Assembly (NCBI GenBank): GCA_964017185.1
Contig: OZ024873.1
Location: forward strand, 45,804,760 to 45,868,759
DNA: 64,000 nt
Direction of reading: 5' to 3'
Source: Rugalucina vietnamica
Taxonomy: Eukaryota > Mollusca > Bivalvia > Lucinida > Lucinidae
The position numbers and the translations under genes were made by a program. Shown here in pieces: positions 12,801 to 27,597 of the stretch (positions within the stretch are counted from its first letter, which is position 1; the number at the start of each line of letters is the position of its first letter). The notes below the pieces were generated by a model. That model was not told the DNA's origin. It searched no databases and saw only the letters and a list, made by a program, of their open reading frames with translations.

Positions 12801-15800
12801 CACACGTCTCACAGATCTCTAAACCATTGGGTGAGACTGTACCTGGGAGGCATAAGGCTGTAACAGAGATCAAATTGGGTGAGCCATGTCTCACTGTTTT
12901 TTAGATCTTGACAGTGACTAATCTCACATGTCTCACAGACCTCAAGACCATTGGGAAGCATAGGGCTGTAATAGAGAACAGATAGGGTGAGACATGACTC
13001 ACTGTTCTCTAGATCTTGACAGTGACCAATCTCACAGACCTCTGAACCATTGGGTGAGACAGTACCTGGCAGACATAGAGCTGTAACAGAGATCAAGTTG
13101 GGTGAGACCACACCTGTCAACTGTCCCGGATATCCCGTTATTCTAACAGTTTTGCCATGGACTAACGACCTCCCGTCCGATTTCTATTAAAAATGCCAAA
13201 CTAACGGATTTTGGGCTGTCTACCAGTTAATTTTAACATCTGAAACAAAAAAGAAAACATATCCCGGATTTTCCATGTTTACACAAACAAAAAAAAGGTC
13301 AATGCAAATTTCCAGTTGAGTTCGGGAATTTTCGATCGTTCCGATTTCTATTTTTAGCGTATTCGGCAAACCTCGAGATTCTCCGGTTCTCCGATCTATC
13401 AGATCGGGAAATTCCGGTGAAAGATAAAACAAGCTTCATGATTGGCCATTAACTTTTTAGGTTGATTTCTGAACCAATCGGATCGCATGTAACAAATGAT
13501 CGTTGGAAAAACTCCCAATATGGCCGCGCCCTTGGTAGAAATATGTCGAAACTGATTTTTCAATCGAATTTCATAGTTTCTTCGCGGTTTTTGCATAATA
13601 GTCTTCACTGAAAATTTCACAAGCTAATTTTCAATACCCGAGGTATAACACCGTCTCAATTATTCTTTATTTTAAGGGTTTTGTATCGGTGAATGCTTGC
13701 GGTATACTACTTTGCCAATAGCAAGTATTGTCTTTTTGAAAAGCTGGAAAAAATCTCCCTCCTGAAGAAAAAATCTCCTTCCTTCAAATTTTATAGGTCT
13801 TAAAGCGCGCGCGTAAGTTGCATGCTAATTTGGTCAAAATATCACTGTTTCACGCAATCTCCCTCTTAGAATTTTCAGGAGGTTGACAGGTCTGGGTGAG
13901 ACATGTCTCAATGTTTTTTAGACCTTGACAGTGACCAATGGCAATCTCACATGTCTCACAGATCTCTAAACCATTGGGTGAGACTGTACCTGGGAGGCAT
14001 AGGATGTAACAGAGATACTTTTATTTATTTATTTTTTCAATGAAGAAGACAACACGTGATTCAATCAAAAACCAGAAGACCAATGGTCCTGTAAACGCTC
14101 ACCTGAGATCTGCTGTATGTTTGAATATTATTGAAAATAGCCTCAGTAAAGGGTTAGATGAAGCCCTGTGGCCATTTTTTTTTTTCAGAATAATCAATAT
14201 CCTGTCCATTTGCCAATTTCCTGCAAATTTTTCCCTTCAAATGACATTTTAACAGTTTTAACCATTCAAATGAATATGCGACCCATGTTGACACTGCCCT
14301 AAAATAGGTCAAGGTCATCACAGGGTCATGATTTATACATACTGTGTAGTACTTGAGTCATCGATGCTTCATGCCAAGTTTCGTTGAAATCAGTAAACCA
14401 GTTCCCAGTGGCCATCTTGGTCATGTGACCTGGATTATTTATATACACATTGGTTCCCCCTTCCTATAGATGCTTCATATAAAATTTGGCTTTGATTGGC
14501 CAAGTGGTTTCGGAGAAGAAGATGTTTGAATATTATGGTCATATACATGTATGCTGCCACGGGATGGGGGCAGATGTGACGTTGGTGTCTATTTCTTTTC
14601 AGAATAATTGATATTCAGTCCTATTGCCCATTTCCTGCAAGATTTTCCCTTTCAATGACATTTTAAAATTTTCCCCCCATTCATGATTTATATACACATG
14701 GTAGTTCTTGAGCCATTGATGCTTCATGCCAAGTTTCGTTGAAATCAGTCCACCAGTTCTGAAGAAGGTTTTTGAAGGGTTTTTACCATATATGGGTATG
14801 GCGGCCATGTTGTTCATGTGACCTAGATTATTTATATACACATTGGTTCCCCATTCTTATAGATGCTTCATACAAAATTTAGCTTTGTTTGGCCAAGCGG
14901 TTTCAGAGAAGAAGATCTTTGAAACTGATGGCCGACGATGACGGATGACGGACAGACGGACGCCAGGTGCCTGCCTGTCCTATAAGCTCGCCTGTGAGCC
15001 TTCAGCTCAGGTGAACTAAAATCCATCATACTATATCAGCTTACCAAGTTTTAATCTCCTACGTGAAATAAATTTTGAGAAACATTCACAAAGTTTCATT
15101 CTGACCCCATACAAGTGGTATGGCCCTTGACTGGTATGACTCAAACAATGGGACAATTCTGATGGGTTGGATATATCAGCTAAGTTTTGTTCTGTTAAAA
15201 GTGCACCTTACAAGATTTATTCCATAAGTCTGTTACCCACTGTGTATCCATTTGTATAGATGGATGGAAGAAAATTAGTGGCATAAATATTGCATCAATA
15301 ACCTACCTTTACACTGCGTTTGACTGGTTGCCTGTATCTCTGTAGTGGTCATGTTGATAGGACATACTAGACACGTCAGCTGACCAGTCTGGGGTTGAAA
15401 TGTGCCGATATCACAGCTCACACACACTTCTGTTATCACATTGTAGAAGGTCCCTTCTGGACAGGAAACTGTTTGTTAAGAGAGACATAAAAATGAGCCG
15501 CATCATGAGAAAACCAATGTTGTTTCCAAACAGGTCTGACACAAACCGACCTGTATAAGCATAGATGGCTAGAGGCTGGAAATTTAGAATGTAGAAAGTA
15601 GGGGGAATTGTACTATCTGTGTAGCGAAAGCAAAGGCGCTGATCAGCTTCACAGTTACTGTGAAGTTGATCTGAGTCTTTGTTTTCACATAATATGCAAA
15701 ATGTTGGTTTTCTCATGATGTGGCTCAAATTATTTTACAAAGTTCAATCTAAGATAGCCATATATATATATATGTAATTTGGTAAATTGGTAAGTAGTTT

Positions 15801-18800
15801 ATTTGAGTTACTTGTGTTAGGGTTTAACATTCCAATCATCAAATTTACAGTCATGTTGGGACATTTTACTGATTTCTTGCTATATCAACCTTAGTTTGCA
15901 CAGCACAGACACATCATAAATCAATCTCATGATCAACAGTACAACCCACCATAGTTCACTCAACACTATACAGGGAAAATATTTTTTAGTTATTTCTATT
16001 ATAAATTCAACTAGAAAACATCCCATCTCCGCACAACAGGAATGGGTTTTTCATCATTTGTTTTCATGCTCACAATTTCATTTGTGTATAAATGCCATTT
16101 ATTCATTCATTCATCAGTATGAACCTCATGATATGGCATATATGTGTTACTTAAGATACACACCACAAGACTGATCCTTTAGCACACTGCCCGGCTCGCA
16201 CACAAACACTGGGTCCTCCTCAAACGACATGTCAGTCAGTTCCATAGTTTTACCATCCACTTCTAGGTTCAGGTCGCCGCGCTTGGCATCCTTCCTCAGA
16301 GTAGTGACGATGTTGTTGACGGTTGTCTGAAGCTGTTTCTGTTTTGTTCTGTCAATAGTGGCAACTCCGGAATTTGTCACAGAACCTATTTAAGGATGAT
16401 TAAAAGAGAAATCCAATATCTTTAATAAGTATTCTGAGACACACAAAATATAACATAATTTTGCATCATTCAACACAGCATATGCAGCTGTTAAAGGCTG
16501 TACAAGAACATTGTAAAGGCACTGTACAAGATGCTTCTAACAACATTTTTATTTCTTTGAAAATTACACTGATAGCCTTTAACCCATTAGTGACGAATGG
16601 ACTTTCCCATTGTTATCATTTGGACGAGTCCACTTTCGGTTATGTGAATAAGGAGTGATTTTCAAATTTTATTTTTTGATGAAATTTCTCTAGGGAAACA
16701 GAATCCCCCCAGATGGGAAGCCACAGAATGCATAACACAGCTTGCCTATGCTAATTTGAGTTGAACAGGGAATTATTTTCAAAAACTTTTACTACAATTA
16801 CCCATAAAGCTCATGGTACTTATTTGCATGTATGTTGGCTTTACGCATTCATACATGGCGAGGAAACTGGCCACCAGCCCAACTACTACTCTACAACATG
16901 CCTTGACCTGGATTTGAACACGGACTGCAGAGGTGACATTAGAAGGTGTGCTAACCACAAAAGGGTTAAGTTTGTATAAGATTAATAACAACTAGTTAAT
17001 TAAAATTGTCAAGATTGTATAAGTAACATTACACCCTTTTCCATCCAGGAAGTGACATATAACACCAAATGTTTATTAAACCAGGGTAAGCTAGCCAAAA
17101 ACATCAGGATTTTTTAATCAAGATGTGGTTTATTCTCAAATATGTTTTTCATCATAACAACACATCTTAAATTAAAATTGGCACTTAACTCATGATATAA
17201 GCCAAATAAATCACATTAAGTGTAATAATTTGCCACATAGGTACATGTATTTGTATTTTCATTTTCTAATTAATTAAACCATGTTCTAACTAATTATTTG
17301 ACAGGCATGTCAGACAAAATCTGCTTTCTGAATATATAATCAACTTTAAAGGACTGATGTTCACATGCAGGCAACTGCGCACTTTTGGTTTGCCCACCGA
17401 GCTAGACAGTATAATATGAGCCGTCTTGTGAGAAAACCTAGAATGTGGTTTCCGAACAGGTCCGACACAAATCAGGCTGTACAGTCACAGAGGCAGGCTA
17501 GAAGCTTGAAATTTCGGATTTAAGAAGAAGAGGAAGACTGTACAATCTGTGTAGCAAAAACAAAGGCACTGATCAGCTTCGCGGTTACCACGAGGCTGAT
17601 CTGTGTCTTTGTTTTCGCATATACAGTTTGCTGGTTTTCTCATGAGGCCGCTGATATTCTTATAGGCTATCCAAAGTTTCAAACTAGGCCTTAATTATTA
17701 GGTAATTTTTGTTGAAGCATGTCAGGAGAAGCTAAGAACACAGATTTTCTCGTATTCCAGAGCTTACAAATATATCTGCTATAATCCATAGGAGACGTCA
17801 TTGTTTTGCCTGTGTCTTTTGATACACATCTAACATGAAGAACTTTATATCCGCTTTGATATTACAACTTATTTGCATTTTTTCAACGATTCACAATGGT
17901 TTTAGTTTAGGAAGCCGTGATGTGACAGGAGTTAATTCACTGAACGAGTTATGCCCTTACACAGACTTTTGTGCCAGCAATGCCACAAACAAACTCAACG
18001 ACAAAACAAAAACCCAGTGTTGTACAAGTTGTTCATGTGCTGATAATTGCTGGGAGCATGGAAACTGTTGTAAAGACAAACAGATATCCACAGCTAGAAT
18101 ACCTTTAAAAACGTGTGAAGCAACAGACGTAAATGGGGACAAGAAAAAGAAATGGGGCTATTATGTTATAAAGAACTGTCAAATGGATCAAAGTCCTTTG
18201 GCCAAGAAATGCTCTGGTGAGGTTAAGACATCGCTTGAAGATTCAGTCTGGGTGACAGACCGACAGACAAACAAGATATACGGCAATAAACATTGCGCGG
18301 AATGTCATGGAGTGACAGACTACGACCAGTGGCAGTTGGTAACAGACTGTACAGAAGCGATGAATGGCACAAACTCACCAGACCAAGTTGTACAAGCTTT
18401 CGTGGACCAATGCAGTCTGACAGTCAAGCCCCCAAATGCTGAGGACCATACGGATAATATCTGTATCATACCAGATATCACAGCCTGCAACGTGACCGGT
18501 CTATGGAAGGTCTACGACAAAACCGTCGAGACTGCCTGCAACAGCTTTCAACAGACCTACATCTACGAAGAGAATTTTTTCAAAACCGTACTCTACAGAA
18601 ATGTTTACTGTTTCCTCTGCAACTCACCACATCAGTTTGTCTATGACATCTGTCGTCCCCTCAATGATATCGGTCGGACCGACTCTCTAACATTTATGGG
18701 ACTTATAGATTACAAGAAAATAAGAGAGCAATCTGAAGCTGGGACCAGTACTGACTGCGCTGTTGACGAGATTAAAGACCCTTTTCAGGTATAAAAGTGT

Positions 18801-21800
18801 GTTTTGTCATCACAAAAACATGCCCGTGTAATGATTCCTGCTTAAACCCCACTTTCATATTGAAAAACTGGGGTTTGCAGGGGTATACCTATTTTTCTTA
18901 TTTTTGTTCTAAAACATATATTGTGGGTACTCGTTAGATGCGAGGCGGTTCTAACGTGTACCCACAATCTATGTTTTGAGCAAAAATAAGAAAAATATCA
19001 AATATTTTCTACTGAAAATTTTGCTTTTTTAACAACTTAAAAATCTCTGTATATTGCATGGGCGTGTTTTCATAATGTGATGTCTGATAACAGTATAGTT
19101 TTTAGATATTTGAGCCGTCTCATGAGAAAACCAACAATATGGTTTCCGACCAGGTCCGACACAAATCAGGCTGTACAATCACAGAAGCAGGCTAGGAGCT
19201 TGAAATTTCGAATTTAAGAAGAAGAGGAAGTGTACTATCCGTGTAGCGAAAACAAAGGCGCTGATCAGCTTCGCAGTTACTGCGAAGCTGATCTGCGCCT
19301 TTGTTTTCGCCTATGCAGATTGCTGGTTTTCCCATGCAGCGGCTCAAATGTTTTGTCTAGCATCTGATAACAGCATTTGTTTTAGATAATTCCTAGCTGT
19401 ATAGTTTTAGATGAATTTTTATTCAGACTATGAGCACATTGTTTTGTTGCAAAATGTGCAGCAAATATGCTGAACCAAAGTGAAAACGACACACATTGTT
19501 ATCTTAAACTCCTACACAACTCTTTAGCCCATACTTCATTGTACTGCAAAATGTTTTATCACACAACAGGATTTCATTCTATGGCTATAACTTGCACTTT
19601 GATTGGTTTCTGTCAAAGCAAAATAAGCAGCACACCACGCTGTTTAAGAAGTTAGAGGTCACGAAAAAAGACGTAAATTCAGTAGCACATGTAACAGGAG
19701 TCGCCATAATGAGTGCATGAAATCGGCTGTGGATAGCTCTAATCCTGATGCTGAATGGCATGGTGGCCATCTTGGTCATGTGACCTACATTATTTATGTA
19801 TTCATTGGTTCCTCCTTCCTATATAATACTTCCTATCAAATTTGGCTTTGATTGACCAAGCGGTTAATAGTTACAGAGATCTTCTAATCTTATGGTATAT
19901 ATTGCCCCAAGGCCGGGACAGACTAACCTCCAGGGATCCAATACCTCCGGGGATCCAATTTTCTCAGAATCATGTATTTCCTGCAAGTTTTCACCTTCAA
20001 ATGACATTTTAAATGTGACATCCCCATTCAAATATAAAGGTGACCTATAGTGACCTCGCCATAAGGTCTTCCCAGGGTCATGATTTAATTACACATTGTA
20101 GTACTTTAGTCATCAAAACTACATGCAAAGTTTTATTGAAATCAGTCCACTGGTTCCTAAGAATAAATATTTTGAAGGATTTTAGGCATATATGGACATG
20201 GCGGCCATCTTGGTCATATGACCTAGATTATTCAATAACACATTGGTTCCCCTTAGCTATAGATGCTTCATGTAAAATTTGACTTTGATTGGCCATGCGG
20301 TTTCAGAGAAGGAGATCTTTGAATATTTTTGTTATATACATGTGTATTGCCCCAGGGTGCGGGCAGACTAACCCCTGGGGTCAAAATTTTTTTCCGAATC
20401 ATGTATCCTTAGCCCATTTGCCCATTTCCTACAAGTTTTTTTCCTTCAAATTACACTTTAGCAGTTTTCCCCCATTCAAATGCATAGGCCACCTATGGTG
20501 ACCTTGCCATAAAGTAGGTCATGATCATCCCAGAGTCATGATTTATAAAGACACTGAAGTACTCTGACCACTGGTGCTACATGCCAAGTTTCCGGAGAAG
20601 ATTTTTAAAGGGTTTTTACCATATATGGACATGGTGGCCACCAAGGTCATGTGACCTGGATTATTTATAAATATACACATTGGTTCTCCCTTCCTATAGA
20701 TGCTTCATGTAAAATTTGGTTTTGATTAGCCAAGGGGTTTCAGAGAAGAACTTTGAAAATGACGATGACGGAAAGACACAGGGTGCCTGCCTATTTTATA
20801 AGATTACCTGTGACCCTTCAGCTCAGGTGAGCTAAAAAGACCACAGGACCAATGGTCCTATAAATGCTCACCTGAGATCTGGTATATGTGTCTTAAGTTG
20901 ACCTTGTCATAAAATAGGTCAAGGACATCCCAGGGTCATGATTTATATCAACTTTGTTGATGCTTCATGACAAAGTTCAAAATCATAGGCCTTCTGGTTC
21001 TGGAGAAGAAGATTTTTAAAGGTTTTTGCTATTTATAGCCATGGGGGCCATCTTGGTCATGTGACCTTGACCTTTTATACAAATTTTCTTCCCCCTTCCT
21101 AACGATGCTCCACATAAAGTTTGGCTTTAATTGGCCTAGCGGTTTCAGAGAAGTAGATGTTTAAATATTATTGTCATATACATGTATATAGCCACGGGGC
21201 AGGGGCAAACAACCCCCTGGGTCAATTTTTTTTTCATAAACATAAATTTTCTGTCCATTTGCATACTCCCAGCAAGTTTTCCCCAATTTAATTACATTTC
21301 ACTATTTTTTCCCATTCAAATACATTAGCGACCTAAGTTGACCTTGTCGTAAAATAGGTCAAGAATCTGGATCATTGATACAAACTTTCGTTCCCCCTTC
21401 CTAAGGATGCTCCACATGAAGTTTGGCTTTGTTTGGCCCAGTGGTTTAAGAGGAGAAGATCTTTGAAATTGTGGATGACAGACGGACGAACGATGGACAC
21501 CAGAGCATGGGTATACTATAAGCTCACCTATTGCCTTCAGCTCAGGTCTCAGGTGAGCTAAAAATGCTGAAAAGAAAATGCCTAACTCGCCATCTGGCGG
21601 CCAAATTCTCAACCAAAATTCAGTATCAATATCTTTATTTTTGCAAAGCATATGAAGTTCAAAACTGATAAAACTGTAAACAAAATTCTCAAATGGAGGC
21701 TTTTTAGATAGAAATTCTGTTGCCTCAACTTTTGCCTGTAGTTATTTTGCAAATGGTAAGTGTATTGTGCACAAATTACAATGAATATGGTAAAGCAAAG

Positions 21801-24800
21801 AACCTTTGAGTATTCCCAGAAAAGTGGTCACTGACTTAACAACTTGTTTTTTATTGTTTTGTTTTAACTTTTCACAGAATAGGTGCCTAAAACTGACGTG
21901 TCCTCTACTACAGACACCAGTCCACGGGCAGTGTGAGCCAGTGTTATCTGGGACTAGACAGCTTGGAGTACTAGCAGTACTGGCCTTTACCCCCAAATGG
22001 GTAAAAACCAATAATGCATCTCAAGCGTATGATTTCAACTTTGACAGTGCTGCAAGGAATCTAAGCAAAATAGTTGGAAAAGGGTTTGGTCGTTGCAAAC
22101 CTTGTGAACATGTAGTCTTTGCTAAATACCCCAACAAAACTGCAGCTGTAAATGGAAATATGCTACCCGAAAGATTTTCAATGAGTCTATTTTTCTATAC
22201 AAGCGAAAAATGTCAAGAAAGTCTTATTATTGAGAGAATTAATGAGCTACATGAGAAAGAAATCAAACTGCCGATTGGATCTGAATCAATGACACTGATC
22301 ATTTCTACTGTTCCAAAAGAAAAATACACCCAATACACTCAGCTAGATCAAGACATGCTTTGGTCGACACCGGGATGCCCAATGCGCATGAAAGTTTTTG
22401 CTAAATTTGATGACCTCAGCCGATGCCCATCTGTATCACTGAACTTAACCGACTATACCAACTTAATGAAATCGACTAAACAGATGTCCAAAAAGAGGCT
22501 CATTAATGTTATATTCAAGCAAACAGCAAATGAAGGTAATGTTGCGACTAACATGGGAAATGATGCAACTAACATGGGCAATGTTGCAACTAACACAGGC
22601 CATGATACAACTAACAGGGAAGATAACAATTTCACAAATGTCACCAAAAATGCCAAGGTTCAAGTGTGTGTTGAGACATATCTATCAGTACTACCAAAGA
22701 AAAACCAGGGAATGTCTAGCAGTCCTGTGAAGCTGGTTTTGTTTGTAATGGTCATAACTGCCAGCCAGCTGTGGGCTTAAAGTTAACATAATTAAGTTCA
22801 GGGGTTGAACCTAAAAAATTTAGGAGCTTGAACATAACCTGATTAACACACATTTTCACAGGTCTTCAAAATTTGGCTGCATTTTTTTTAGGTTTGAAAA
22901 AGGTCTGTATTTGATGTCTGCATTTGACTGGATTGTAAAGCAACCCCCCCTTATTGTTCTCTATCACTGATTGACAGCATTGATATTTACATCCCATAGC
23001 AGAAATGATCAGTGTTAATCAATGATTAAATATGTCGTCTGTTGGTTGGTTTCATGTTTTTCATTCCATTTAACAGCAAATGTTATATGGAGAAAGGAAC
23101 CAAGTTTAAAGGCTCATCCATGACTCAGCTAAGGATCAAACCCACAAGCACTGGTTTACACGTGGCAAGTGGCTCAATCACTACACAATGGAAGGTTCTC
23201 ATAAAAAATGTTTTGAATGTTTCTGTAATGATGTTTTGAAGGCATTGTTGATCTGGAATGACAATCCATCAGGAAAACATGTCCGTAAAATGTATACCCC
23301 CTTAAACCCCACTTTTATATAGCAAAAATGAGGTTTGCAGGGGTATGCCTATTTTTCTTATTTTTGCTCCAAAACATAGATTGTGGGTACTCGTTGAAAC
23401 CGCCTCGGCTAGGCGGTTCTAACCTGTACCCACAATCAATGTTTTGAGCAAAAATAAGAAAAATATCAAACATTTTCTGTTGAAATTTTTTATTTTTTCC
23501 ACTTTAAAAATCTCTGTATATTGCATGGGCATGTTTTTGTAATGGACTATTAGTTGCTGCTTGCACAGGCAGCTACACCTGAATCCAGAGTGAAAATAAA
23601 AGAATTTCTCACAATCATAGTAAAGCTATTAATCCTTTCTGTAAGTTCAGGCTGGCCTGCTAAGACATCAATTCTAATGTAACTCATATATTAAATTAGA
23701 AGTTGTTTGAGATATGTTTTGAGTTGTATCTTTATATAATTTTTGGTGTTTGGCTGATGTATATATGAGCCGCGACTCAAGAAAACCGGTCTTCGGGTTT
23801 CCGACCAGGTCTGACACAAACCCACCTGTACAGTAACAGAAGAAAGAATCTTGAAATTTAGGGTAGAAGTAGAGGAGGAATTGTACTATCTGTATAGCGA
23901 AAACAAAAGCGCTGATCAACTGTGCAGTTACTGCACAGCTGATCTGCACCTTTGTTTTTGTATAGGCAAAAATCCTTTTTTCTCATGACGTGGCTCATAT
24001 GGTGCTGACAACCATATACAACACTTTCTTTCTCGAAGACTTGGTTTATTTACCCATTTAAGACAAATGGACTTTACCATTGTTATCATATGGGCAAGAC
24101 CAGTGTCTTTTAGGGATACCAGGAGAAATTTTAATGCTTTATTTCATTTTTGATTAAATTTCTTCAAGCAAACAGAATAGCCCCAGGTGTCAATGTTCTG
24201 CGTCACATCTGGAGCTATACTGTTTGCTATTGTTCCATAGATAGGATGCTAGGCTTAAATGAGTAGATACTGCCACTGCATGCAAAGACTGTGATTTCAA
24301 CCCTATCATATTACTTTATATCTCATTATTGTTTGCATTCTTGTCAGTCCGTACCTCAAACTTGTATAAAGTACCTTTGAAAACTTAGTTCATTTCATTT
24401 CTTCCAAAATAATTCCCTTCATTATTATGAATCAAAACAGAGGTTTTTGTTCAATTTAATGTCCCTGATGATTCTATTTGAGCCTGTGCATGAGAAAACC
24501 AACAATTTGGGTTTCCGACCAGGTCTGACACAAACCGGGCTGTACAGCCACAGAATAAAGCTAGAAGCTTGAAACTTTGGATATAAGCAGAGGAGGGATT
24601 CTATTATCCATGTAGCGAAAATAAAGGCGCTGATCAGCTTCGCGGTTACCGTGAAGCTGGTCTGCGCCTTTGTTTTCGCCTATGCAGATTGTTGGTTTTC
24701 CCATGAAGTGGCTCATTTAACATCAGAGGATCACTACATATCAATACAATGTCACTGCAGTTACGCCTATCCTTGAAAAGGATACAAATAAATGTTTTTG

Positions 24801-27126
24801 TTTGTTTGAATTGATGCTTTACGTCCCAGTCAACAACTATAGTCAATTCGAGACATTGGACTGAACTCAACATTAGGATGTAATGACAACCACAATGTGC
24901 TTTCAAAATATAACCAAGAAGATAAACAACTAAGGCTTATGTGTATGGTGGTTTGACTAAATCATTTATCCCGGGCAGGCTCATTAACCTTCTTAGCCAG
25001 TTACCAGTAGTCTGGGGCCAGTTGTTCAAAACTTCGTTAGCTTAACCCTGTCATTAAGCTCTCAATTTCTTAAGGATAATCTATCGGACATCTTGGTCTT
25101 CAATTTGGGAAATGTACCAGGATTTCATCTAATTAGAGCAAAAGTGGGTGGCGTTTTTAAATTGAAATTTCACACAACATACCGTAATATGATTATCTAT
25201 TCCTCGAGACTCGATACACAAAATCCAGATGTCACAGTGCAACGCATTTTGACATTTAAGCATGTCCAAGCACATGTTTTAATTTATTTGTGGTTCCGAA
25301 ATGTTTGAAACACACCCTGGGATACCATGACACAACAATTTACCTTATATACTCACCAACAAACACAGAAGGCAAATGCATAAGATATACTTTTTTTTTT
25401 CAAAACCCTTACTATAGTTTTTGTTTGAAATGATGCTTAACATCCCAGTCAATAGCAAAGGTCATGTCGGGACGTGGCCCCCATTTTATTAGACTTTTAC
25501 CAAAAAATGAGGATGTCATGACATCCAATTTGTGCTTCAAATATAACCATCCAACTAAGCCACAAAGGCTTATACGTATGAATGGTTCGACTTGAACCAC
25601 TTTTCCTGGGCAGGCTCAAAGGCAGTAATCAGCTGGTCAGTGAGTAGCGTATAAGCTTTATCTGGAGGCACAAGCAGCCCATCCATTTCTTTAGGCCACA
25701 AGCATTGTGGTTAATGTTGCTTTAAGTCCCTGTACTCTTGGGAATTCTCGCGGCGTTTGCACGGCGTTCTTAAATTTTCCAGAACGCTGCGAGAATTCCC
25801 AAGAACAAAAAATTATTTGTGAAAAGAGGAAGCCATGAAGTCCTCACCCCGTCCTCACGGCGTCCTCGTCTAGTCCAATGCATTGCTACGGAGTTCGCAC
25901 TGTGTTCTACCGCGTTCCTGCGGCGTTCTGGGTGGCATTTCATGGCGTTTGCACGGCGATTTCAGTGCGCTTGCGCGACGCTTTTGGTGTATGCACTGCG
26001 TTTCCATGGCGTTCGCATCGCGTTTCCACGGCGTACGGCACTGCGTTGACGGCTTGTAGGCAAAGCAGATATGATGTCACAATCATTTGTTCGTTTGCTT
26101 TGTCTGCTGTGCCTGCATATACAAGTACACAAATAGAAAACCAGTTCGTTGTATGGTATTTTTATGGTCAGGAATCATTTTTACGGTTCCGCTGACATGT
26201 CACAATTCAACACAATTTACGACCTTAGCCTAACCCTATATTGGCTGCTCTACCTTAAATGTCAAAGTTCGTATCACTTGTGAGAGTCAAGTACTTATTT
26301 TCCTCCCGACGCAACCCATCCTGATCACGGATTGTCAATTTGGTGTGTCACCAGTAAACCATTTAGATTCAGATACCTCAATAAATACATTTATCCTTTA
26401 ATGCAGTACAGTAACACCCAAGAAAAAGCGGATCTTCTAGCATAAGGCGGCAGACGGGGGGTCCGGACCCCCCCCCCCCCCATGGAATTTGAAAATTTTA
26501 CCTAAAAAGGTAATTTCTCAGGGGGTCCACCCCCCCCCCCCCCCCCCCCTTGTCCGTGACCAAAAATTACCATTTTCGTTGGACCCCACCTCATGAAAAT
26601 TTCTGGATCCGCGCATGGACGGGGAGCCTGGTTTGCTAGTGCACAACTGATAGGTCATGGGTTCGGTCCGATTCCCGCCTCCATGGGTAAATAAATAACT
26701 GACTTGACACAACCATCCTATGAGTTAGTATTTACATTGTATATACATGCATAGGCCCAAGGTTTCAACTGACATGTTTACAAATTAACATTTTGCGTGG
26801 GTTGCTTGTTTGGTCTTAATTTCTTACGTCCCGCTTAATAATATAGCTATGGTCACATACGGATAAGCAAGCTCGGTTTGAAGTCTCATCAGAGAGGCTG
26901 AAGAATTCTTGGATCAATGACACCCTGGATACATCCCATTAGGCCAAAATATATAATTATTAGATTCTCATCCAATTTTTTGAAAATTCTTTGGTGGGTG
27001 CATGGGTGACTTCTATTGTTCAGTTTAGGACACACACTTTGACTCTCTACACAGCCTAGTGTCTTAATATTTTTTTTCATTTATCCATTAAAAGACACAC
27101 TCTCAGACCGCTACACTGGCACGGCA

Positions 27127-27172
<46 letters not shown>

Positions 27173-27559
27173 ACCGTGTGATGGTCTCGGGGTGTATGTG
27201 TCCATTGTGCAGCAAATTCACCTCTTGCTCGGTTGCACCATGGGGTTGAGTCTATCAAGGTTGGATACCAAAAATACAACAACAACAACAATAACAGACT
27301 ATTAAGCGAATTGAATTTATGCACAATTATCCTTAATTTCTATTTAACACATGTTTTTAGTTCTTTTACGACCAAATTAAAACTGATTTTGTGCAGGTTT
27401 TGAACAGGGGCGGGTGGGAATGAGAATCTCAAAATTAATTTTCTTTGGCCTTAGACTTATTATACCAGGTTGACCAATGTTTTGCTTGACCGACTTTGCC
27501 CAAGGACTGTCCTATAAGGGGACACAATATAGGCAAGTTTCAGAGGTCATTTTTCGTTG

Positions 27560-27597
<38 letters not shown>

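Noticed and set aside
22781-24478. Seven-transmembrane exons for the nested gene
   Set aside because: No long hydrophobic frames or suitable acceptors were seen after the stop; the tail and stop codon appear genuine.
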